Shown in pieces: positions 58,732-64,000 of a stretch of 64,000 bases of DNA (positions within the stretch are counted from its first letter, which is position 1; every line of letters begins with the position of its first letter). The notes under the pieces are model-generated. The model saw only the letters and a program-made list of their open reading frames with translations, made no database searches and was not told where the DNA came from. Made by a program: the position numbers and the translations under genes. This DNA is from Planococcus shenhongbingii (GTDB taxonomy: Bacteria; Bacillota; Bacilli; Bacillales_A; Planococcaceae), in contig NZ_CP129235.1 in the NCBI RefSeq assembly GCF_030413635.1, positions 1,550,001-1,614,000 on the forward strand. Direction: 5' to 3'.

Positions 58732-59169
58732 ATGCGAGTCGTATTACAGCGTTCAAAAAAAGCAAGTGTGACAGTTGAAGGCAATGTAACGGGAGCCATC
58801 GATTCCGGTTACGTCCTGCTTGTCGGCATCACACATGAAGATACAGAAAAAGACGCCAAGTATGTGGCGGATAAAATTGCCGGCCTCAGGCTGTTTGAAG
58901 ATGAAGAAGGCAAGATGAACCGGTCCATTTTGGAAAATGGCGGCGACATCTTGTCGATTTCCCAGTTTACGCTTTACGGCGATGTTAAAAAAGGGCGCCG
59001 CCCGAGTTTTACATCAGCCGCACGGCCGGAAGCTGCAGAACTGCTTTGGCATATGTTTAACGATGCTTTGCGCGGCAACGGGCTTACGGTTGAAACCGGC
59101 GTGTTTGGCGCCATGATGGACGTCGAGCTGGTTAACGACGGGCCTGTTACGATCTTAGTCGAATCATAA
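58732..59169 (+). CDS. dtd: D-aminoacyl-tRNA deacylase
   Basis: 145 aa. Removes D-amino acids from mischarged tRNA. Signature [18 protein letters not shown] (~76-93) and the cross-subunit GP motif near the C-terminus NDGPVTI. GGAGGAG site; co-transcribed with relA as in B. subtilis. Confidence 0.95.
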   Translation: MRVVLQRSKKASVTVEGNVTGAIDSGYVLLVGITHEDTEKDAKYVADKIAGLRLFEDEEGKMNRSILENGGDILSISQFTLYGDVKKGRRPSFTSAARPEAAELLWHMFNDALRGNGLTVETGVFGAMMDVELVNDGPVTILVES

Positions 59170-59174
59170 TAATA

Positions 59175-59213
59175 AAACCGGCACAGGAAAGTGGTTTCCT
59201 GTGCCGGTTTTTT
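59175..59213 (+). terminator. terminator after relA-dtd
   Basis: 16-bp perfect stem AAACCGGCACAGGAAA/TTTCCTGTGCCGGTTT, GTGG loop, T run: the longest terminator stem in the window. Confidence 0.93.
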
Positions 59214-59292
59214 GCGTTTCCATTTTTTTTTTTTGGAAATAAGCATGAAGCCGACATCACAAAAAAGCAGCAAGGGAGAACGACTTTCCCAT

Positions 59293-59412
59293 TTCGCTCC
59301 AGGACGGACGCTTTCCGTGGGGTGCGGCCTGAGCCTCCTCGCTCGCTGGCGCTCCCTGCGGGGTCTCAGGACTCGCCCTATTCCCACAGGAGTCGCCGCC
59401 TTCCGCTACATT
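59293..59412. repeat. GC-rich intergenic repeat, second family, copy 2
   Basis: About 120 bp, reading GCTCCAGGACGGACGCTTTCC ... GGAGTCGCCGCCTTCCGC, i.e. the reverse of the copy at 31329. The gap 59214-59707 contains this, a MITE-like copy and no gene. Confidence 0.6.
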
Positions 59413-59494
59413 CAACTTTCTTTTACCATTTTTAGAGACTCTCTAAAAGTGTGACAGTTTGAGCAAGCTCTCTTCTGTTGTTTCCCACTCTCTA

Positions 59495-59618
59495 GATATG
59501 GAGCCAAACAGCGGAGACGCCTGCGGGATAGCGAGACAGCCGAGACCCCGCAAGACGCGAAGCGGCTGAGGAGGCTTGGCGCTCGCCCGCGGCAAGCGCA
59601 GCTGGTTGGAGGAATATC
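59495..59618. mobile_element. MITE-like repeat copy 4
   Basis: 124-bp copy of the 9103 element, inverted relative to it, with a near-identical core (GACAGCCGAGACCCCGCAAG... GAGGAGGCTTGGCGCTCGCC). The right end is slightly degraded (GCAGCTGGTTGGAGGAATATC). Confidence 0.7.
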
Positions 59619-59667
59619 GGTTAAGTGAGGATCACTACTACAAATTCAGAATTTCTCAACAAGCTAA

Positions 59668-59700
59668 CAGCACGGGAGAACGAATTCTACCGTGCTGCTT
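59668..59700 (-). terminator. possible terminator of the amidase gene
   Basis: Inverted repeat CAGCACGG/CCGTGCTG just after the minus-strand stop. The following T tract is imperfect, so termination is plausible but not strong. Confidence 0.45.
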
Positions 59701-59707
59701 TATTTTA

Positions 59708-61264
59708 CTATTCTGCTTGTCCATCAAAATAATTGACGATCCCGGTATACAAACCGAGTGCCGCTTGTTCCTGGAATTTCGTTGCCGTCACAATGCGCTC
59801 GTCGTTGTAATTGCTTAAATAACCGAGTTCGATCAAGACAGCCGGCTGATGGTTCTCGCGGAGCACCAAGTAATTTCCTTGCTGGACGCCGCGGTTGCGC
59901 AAGTCGATTTTTCGGCTGAGCCCTGTATTGATGGCTTCGGCCAAAGGTTCCTGGAAATCGTGCATATAGTAGGCAGTAAACCCGGAGACGCTATTATCTT
60001 CCGTAGCATCGTAGTGGATGCTGATAAATGCATCAGCTGCTACTTGATGCCCAGCGGAGACCCGTTTCCGCAAATCGACATAAGTGTCGGATTGTCTGGT
60101 CAAGATGACGTCAGCACCTGCAGAACGCAGATGATGCGACAGCGTCTCGGCCGTTTGAAGCGTCAAATCTTTTTCTTTCGTCTTTCTGGCGCCGACCGTA
60201 CCGCCGTCATTGCCGCCGTGGCCCGGATCAAGGACAATCGTCAATCCGTTCAATGTGCCTTTTTTGCGGGCGGGCTGTTCTTTTTCTTCACTTTCCTCGG
60301 ATGCAGTTTCATCGCTTGTCACAACCCAAGTTGCGATATAAGCGGAACTGCCATCAGGCAATGAAACTTGGTACCAGTCGCCGTTTTGCTGGACGACCGC
60401 AAGCTCGTCGCCGGCATCCGCACGACTTACTACGGAGGAAGCGGTTGACGGTTCAGCACGTAGATTCGTGCCGTTGGTAATGACCGTGACGGTATTTCCT
60501 GACTCTGCCGAAGTTTTTTCCACCGCTTGAGCGGACTGGTCGGACAGATGTCCATGGAAGGCATATACCCAGCCGGTTTGATCACTGGAAATCCGGATTT
60601 CCACCCAGTTGCCATCCATTGATTCTACAGTGAAGACCTCGCCTTTTTGGACGGTCGCTTCGACTGACGAGCTGAGATCCGGTTTCTCTCGGACGTTTAA
60701 GGCATCCACGGCAATTTCAAAAGAAGAAACGCTGCTTGTTGCCGGAGCCGGTTTTTCGGCTGTTTGTTCGGAAGTGCTTATGTATTGTTTTGACACAAAT
60801 CCACGTGTATTCCGGAAATCAACTTCAATCCATTCACCTGCTTCACTGATCACCGCCGCTTGGTCTCCAGCATTCATTTGTCCGAGGACAGAAGCGGAAA
60901 GGTCGGGCTGTGACCGGACATTCAAGCGGTCAACGGCAGAAACGGCGGTTTTTCCTGCAGCTTCAGATTCAGCATTGCCGGCTTCAGCACTGGCAGTCAG
61001 CCAGGAAGCAATCCATCCTTGTTCGCCATCGGCTTTAACTTCAAGCCAGTCGCCGCTCTGGGACACAACAGAAACCTTTTCACCTTTTGCAAGTGAACCC
61101 GAAACATTATATGAAAGTCCAGGCCCTAACCGTATGTTGACGGTCGATCCTGTAATTTCAACATTCCCGGTTGCCGCAAGAGCTTCGTCGGCAGCAGGGG
61201 CAGGAAACAATCCCGATGCCAATAAAATAAATAAAATAAGAGCAATAAGCCATTTGCGGTTCAT
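59708..61264 (-). CDS. N-acetylmuramoyl-L-alanine amidase with four SH3 domains
   Basis: 518-aa exported cell-wall hydrolase from ATG at 61264 (GGAGGTGC upstream; the longer upstream frame is rejected). Signal peptide MNRKWLIALILFILLASGLF...ALA (~1-31). Four bacterial SH3 repeats (~36-90, ~105-165, ~185-245, ~262-320) with N-(I/V)-R-x-x-P motifs bind the wall. The C-terminal Amidase_3 domain (~341-518) has zinc ligands in LDPGHGGNDGG and SIHYDAT and the catalytic Glu in VLIELGYLSN. Convergent with dtd, divergent from hisS. Confidence 0.93.
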   Translation of the reverse strand: MNRKWLIALILFILLASGLFPAPAADEALAATGNVEITGSTVNIRLGPGLSYNVSGSLAKGEKVSVVSQSGDWLEVKADGEQGWIASWLTASAEAGNAESEAAGKTAVSAVDRLNVRSQPDLSASVLGQMNAGDQAAVISEAGEWIEVDFRNTRGFVSKQYISTSEQTAEKPAPATSSVSSFEIAVDALNVREKPDLSSSVEATVQKGEVFTVESMDGNWVEIRISSDQTGWVYAFHGHLSDQSAQAVEKTSAESGNTVTVITNGTNLRAEPSTASSVVSRADAGDELAVVQQNGDWYQVSLPDGSSAYIATWVVTSDETASEESEEKEQPARKKGTLNGLTIVLDPGHGGNDGGTVGARKTKEKDLTLQTAETLSHHLRSAGADVILTRQSDTYVDLRKRVSAGHQVAADAFISIHYDATEDNSVSGFTAYYMHDFQEPLAEAINTGLSRKIDLRNRGVQQGNYLVLRENHQPAVLIELGYLSNYNDERIVTATKFQEQAALGLYTGIVNYFDGQAE

Positions 61265-61330
61265 TATGCACCTCCTTAAAATTTGTTCTATTTGTATTAT
61301 TAAAAAAATCCGGCCATTTGTCAAAAAAGG

Positions 61331-61359
61331 TTGACAAGTTTTGGGGGAGTCCTTAAGAT
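61331..61359 (+). promoter_or_regulatory. hisS promoter
   Basis: Consensus TTGACA (61331-61336), 17-bp spacer, TAAGAT (61354-61359). A second -10-like TATACT is at 61369-61374. Drives the T-box leader. Confidence 0.6.
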
Positions 61360-61379
61360 TAAGTTTATTATACTTATAT

Positions 61380-61652
61380 AAATTTGCTGATGACGAAGAA
61401 AGTAATTGCAAGATTGGCTGAAAAGAGAAGGGAAGTCCTGGGCTGTAAACTTTCCTGCAGAAATCTGTAATGAAAAACACTTTAGAGGCTTTTTTCTGAA
61501 AGGCGCAGTTTCTCGCTTATTAGGAAAAAACGGAACCGGCCGTTACCCGGAATGAGAGGATGCCGGGATATTTGGCATCAACTAGGGTGGAACCGCGGAA
61601 GCTGATATAAAAGCTCTCGTCCCTTGCGTAAGCAAGGGGCGGGGGCTTTTTT
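61380..61652 (+). ncRNA. T-box leader of hisS-aspS
   Basis: T-box AGGGTGGAACCGCGG at 61584-61598, then a 17-bp terminator stem (61611-61627 with 61632-61648, GTAA tetraloop end) and a T run. Stem I elements: AAAGTAA near 61398, GAGAAGGGA, and a specifier region ATGAAAAACACTTTAG near 61470 reading CAC, a histidine codon. The antiterminator should be stabilised by uncharged tRNA(His). Confidence 0.88.
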
Positions 61653-61680
61653 GTATGGAAAAAATAAAGGAGTGAAATCG

Positions 61681-62946
61681 ATGAATATTCAAGCACCAAG
61701 AGGCACTTACGATGTATTGCCGGACCAGTCCGCCAAATGGCAGGAAGTCGAACAGAAAATCAATGAACTATGCCGGCTTTATCAATACAAGGAAATCCGC
61801 ACGCCGATTTTCGAGCACACGGAATTGTTCCAGCGCAGTGTCGGCGACACGACTGACATCGTACAAAAAGAAATGTATACATTCCAGGACCGCGGCGACC
61901 GCAGCTTGACACTGCGCCCGGAAGGTACAGCTTCTGTTGTCCGTTCTTTTGTGGAAAATAAACTATTCGGCTTGCCGGACCAGCCGGTTAAACTTTTCTA
62001 TACTGGCCCGATGTTCCGCTACGAGCGTCCGCAAGCTGGCCGCATGCGCCAATTCGTGCAATTCGGCGTGGAAGCGATCGGCTCCAAAGATCCGGCAATC
62101 GATGCCGAAGTGATTTCATTGGCGATGGAACTGTACCGTTCAGTCGGCTTGAAACAGCTGCGCTTAGTCCTGAATTCTCTTGGAGATACTGAAAGCCGCA
62201 TTGCACACAGAGAAGCGCTTGTGCAGCATTTCGAACCGCGCATCGAGGAGTTCTGCAGCGATTGCCAGACGCGCCTTGAGAAAAACCCGTTGCGCATCCT
62301 TGACTGCAAAGTGGACCGCAACCACCCGTTGATGGCGACTGCACCTTCATTGGCGGATTATTTGAACGAAGAATCACAGCTATACTTCGACCAAGTCAAA
62401 ATGTACCTGGAAGAGCTGGGCATTGAATATGTCGTGGATCCGAACTTGGTGCGCGGGCTGGATTATTACAACCACACCGCTTTTGAAATCATGAGCGATG
62501 CGGAAGGCTTTGGCGCCATTACCACGCTTTGCGGCGGCGGACGTTACAACGGGCTCGTTGAAGATTTGGGCGGACCGGAATCGCCGGGAATCGGCTTTGC
62601 GATGAGCATCGAGCGCTTATTATTGGCTCTGGAAATGGAAAAAGTCGAAATTGGCCAGTCACAGAACCTCGAAGTTTATGTAATCGCCATGGACGACGCA
62701 TCCAAGAAAAAAGCATTCAACATGATCCAAGAGCTGCGCCTGAATGGCATTTCTGCAGATATGGACTATACCGGCCGGAAACTGAAAGCCCAGATGAAAT
62801 CCGCTGACCGCAAAGGCGCAAGCTATGTAATTGTCATCGGCGAGACGGAAATGGAAAGCGGACAAGTGGCCTTGAAAGAAATGGCGACTGGTGAACAGCA
62901 ACAGGTTTCATTCGCAGATATTGCTGAAACGATTAAGAAAAAATAA
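61681..62946 (+). CDS. hisS: histidyl-tRNA synthetase
   Basis: 421-aa class II synthetase. Motif 1 region near 45-60, motif 2 [24 protein letters not shown] (~107-130), histidine loop [13 protein letters not shown] (~259) and motif 3 [14 protein letters not shown] (~305). C-terminal anticodon-binding domain (~325-421). ATG 61681 with AAAGGAGTG upstream. First gene after the T-box; aspS follows but is separated by a 475-bp repeat-bearing gap. Confidence 0.96.
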   Translation: MNIQAPRGTYDVLPDQSAKWQEVEQKINELCRLYQYKEIRTPIFEHTELFQRSVGDTTDIVQKEMYTFQDRGDRSLTLRPEGTASVVRSFVENKLFGLPDQPVKLFYTGPMFRYERPQAGRMRQFVQFGVEAIGSKDPAIDAEVISLAMELYRSVGLKQLRLVLNSLGDTESRIAHREALVQHFEPRIEEFCSDCQTRLEKNPLRILDCKVDRNHPLMATAPSLADYLNEESQLYFDQVKMYLEELGIEYVVDPNLVRGLDYYNHTAFEIMSDAEGFGAITTLCGGGRYNGLVEDLGGPESPGIGFAMSIERLLLALEMEKVEIGQSQNLEVYVIAMDDASKKKAFNMIQELRLNGISADMDYTGRKLKAQMKSADRKGASYVIVIGETEMESGQVALKEMATGEQQQVSFADIAETIKKK

Positions 62947-62949
62947 GTG

Positions 62950-63192
62950 GTCCGCCATTTTTACCCGCTTCGGCCGCTTTGGGTAAGGCTCTCGCCATGA
63001 GCCGAGAAGAACACTCGTCTCGTAGCTAAAAACCTCCTGCTCCTGCATCGCTGCGCTAGCTTCGTCGCAAATGAAATGACCCAAACTACTTTTGGGTCGT
63101 TTCATTGCCTAGCCCTTGGACGCGCCTTCGCTGGATAAGCTTTTTAGAAAAGAGAGAATTATTGAGATAGCTCTTTGATGATTGCTCACTTA
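62950..63192. other. hisS-aspS gap, left part
   Basis: No gene seen. It contains a strong hairpin AATGAAATGACCCAAA/TTTGGGTCGTTTCATT (about 63071-63107, 16 bp with one mismatch) flanked by GC-rich, imperfectly repeated sequence. There is no T run, so it is not an ordinary terminator. Confidence 0.5.
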
Positions 63193-63326
63193 GATATGGA
63201 GCAAAACAGCCGAGACTCCCGCGGGGCAGCGTAAGCGACGAGACAGCCGAGACCCCGCAAGGAGCGAAGCGACTGAGGAGGCTTGGCGCCCGCCCGCAGG
63301 AAAGCGTAGCTGTTTAGCGGAATATC
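63193..63326. mobile_element. MITE-like repeat copy 5
   Basis: 134-bp copy in the same orientation as that at 59495, with a slightly longer left core (GGGGCAGCGTAAGCGACGAG). It separates hisS from aspS, which are closely linked in relatives. Confidence 0.7.
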
Positions 63327-63421
63327 GACTGGTGAAAAATATTATTTCAACTTAGTACATGAATTTAACATTTCAATGAGTTAAATAAAGAATAACGATT
63401 ATAAATTTTGGAGGAATAGAT

Positions 63422-64000
63422 ATGTCGAGATCGCATTATAGTGGAGAAGTCAACGAATCGGCCATTGGCCAGCGCGTATCATTAAAAGGATGGGTGCAAA
63501 AGCGGCGCGATTTAGGCGGCTTGATCTTTGTCGATGTCCGCGACAGAAGCGGCATCGTCCAAGTGGTGTTCAACCCTGAAATTTCCGAACAAGCAGCAAA
63601 AATCGGCGAAACATTGCGCAACGAATTTGTGGTGCATATTGAAGGATTGGTCGTTGCCAGATCAGAAGGCCAAGTCAATCCAACGATGAAAACCGGGACA
63701 GTGGAAGTGCAAGTGGACCATGCGACGATTATCAACGCAGCGAAAAACCCGCCGTTTGCAATTGACGACAACACAGAGGTCAGTGAAGACTTGCGCTTGA
63801 AATACCGCTATTTGGACCTTCGCCGGCCGGCAATGTTTGAAACGTTCAAAATGCGTTCGGACATTACAAAATCGGTTCGCCGATTCCTGGATGAAGAAGG
63901 CTTCCTGGAAGTGGAAACGCCGATTTTGACGAAATCGACTCCTGAAGGCGCGCGCGATTATTTGGTGCCAAGCCGTGTGCATGATGGCGAATTTTATGCG
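63422..64000 (+). CDS. aspS: aspartyl-tRNA synthetase (5' part, runs off window)
   Basis: The first 193 codons are open to the window end. N-terminal OB-fold anticodon-binding domain ([29 protein letters not shown], ~17-45) and the beginning of the class II catalytic domain ([20 protein letters not shown] ~136; [25 protein letters not shown] ~160). GGAGGAA precedes the ATG. Bacterial-type AspRS with normal start; the remaining ~400 residues lie outside. Confidence 0.93.
   Translation, partial: MSRSHYSGEVNESAIGQRVSLKGWVQKRRDLGGLIFVDVRDRSGIVQVVFNPEISEQAAKIGETLRNEFVVHIEGLVVARSEGQVNPTMKTGTVEVQVDHATIINAAKNPPFAIDDNTEVSEDLRLKYRYLDLRRPAMFETFKMRSDITKSVRRFLDEEGFLEVETPILTKSTPEGARDYLVPSRVHDGEFYA

Noticed and set aside
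60609..61334. 241-aa + strand open frame opposite the amidase gene
   Set aside because: Low-complexity Ser/Thr shadow of the SH3 repeats, with no start signals. The minus-strand amidase is unambiguous.

Overview
The window is a contiguous chromosomal segment of a low-to-mid GC Gram-positive bacterium of the order Bacillales, most likely a Planococcaceae member (Planococcus/Planomicrobium-like). The evidence is the gene order (lon-ysxC-hemAXCDBL-valS-folC-comC-maf-radC-mreBCD-minCD-rplU-prp-rpmA-spo0B-obg-pheBA-niaR-ruvAB-queA-tgt-yajC-comN-secDF-recJ-apt-relA-dtd-amidase-hisS-aspS), which follows the Bacillus subtilis backbone, together with B. subtilis-type ribosome binding sites, T-boxes, an L21 leader and a perfect PerR box. 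Almost all genes are on the + strand. The minus-strand exceptions are an ATP-grasp pair, niaR and a cell-wall amidase.

Layout: 1-7.3 kb, end of a lon-like gene, ysxC and the six-gene haem operon behind a PerR-box promoter. 7.7-8.8 kb, AbrB-family membrane protein. 8.8-11.9 kb, T-box and valS. 12.1-13.4 kb, TetR regulator with a YkkCD-type SMR pump. 13.6-15.3 kb, two overlapping uncharacterised RimK-type ATP-grasp ligases (minus). 15.3-18.3 kb, folC and a membrane GAF-GGDEF diguanylate cyclase. 18.5-31.1 kb, a type IV pilus locus: three minor pilin-like proteins, a membrane protein, a VanW protein with Ca-binding-like repeats, PilB, PilT, PilC, major pilin, PilM, PilN, PilO and prepilin peptidase. 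It occupies the place where B. subtilis has only comC. 31.6-37 kb, maf, radC, mreBCD, minCD. 37.4-40.6 kb, rplU-prp-rpmA, then a tandemly duplicated candidate structured RNA in front of spo0B-obg. 40.6-50.3 kb, pheB-pheA, niaR, ruvAB-queA-tgt-yajC, comN, secDF. 50.4-56.4 kb, two lapA-like paralogues, recJ, apt and two accessory genes (beta-helix protein, DJ-1/PfpI protein) placed between apt and relA. 56.5-64 kb, relA-dtd, SH3-amidase, T-box-hisS and the start of aspS, which runs off the window.

Three things stand out. (1) The pilus locus: the extension ATPase carries an N-terminal repeat pair resembling the c-di-GMP-binding MshEN domain, and a diguanylate cyclase gene lies directly upstream, suggesting c-di-GMP-controlled pili in a Bacilli member. 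(2) Five intergenic regions, each just after a transcription terminator, contain short motifs reiterated with a period of almost exactly 21 bp (two DNA turns). The motif differs between loci, except for one shared in opposite orientation. (3) A 119-bp structured element is repeated twice in tandem directly after a promoter, forming the 5' leader of spo0B-obg. A family of about 112-134 bp MITE-like elements with 18-bp imperfect terminal inverted repeats, and a second GC-rich repeat family, fill several other intergenic gaps.
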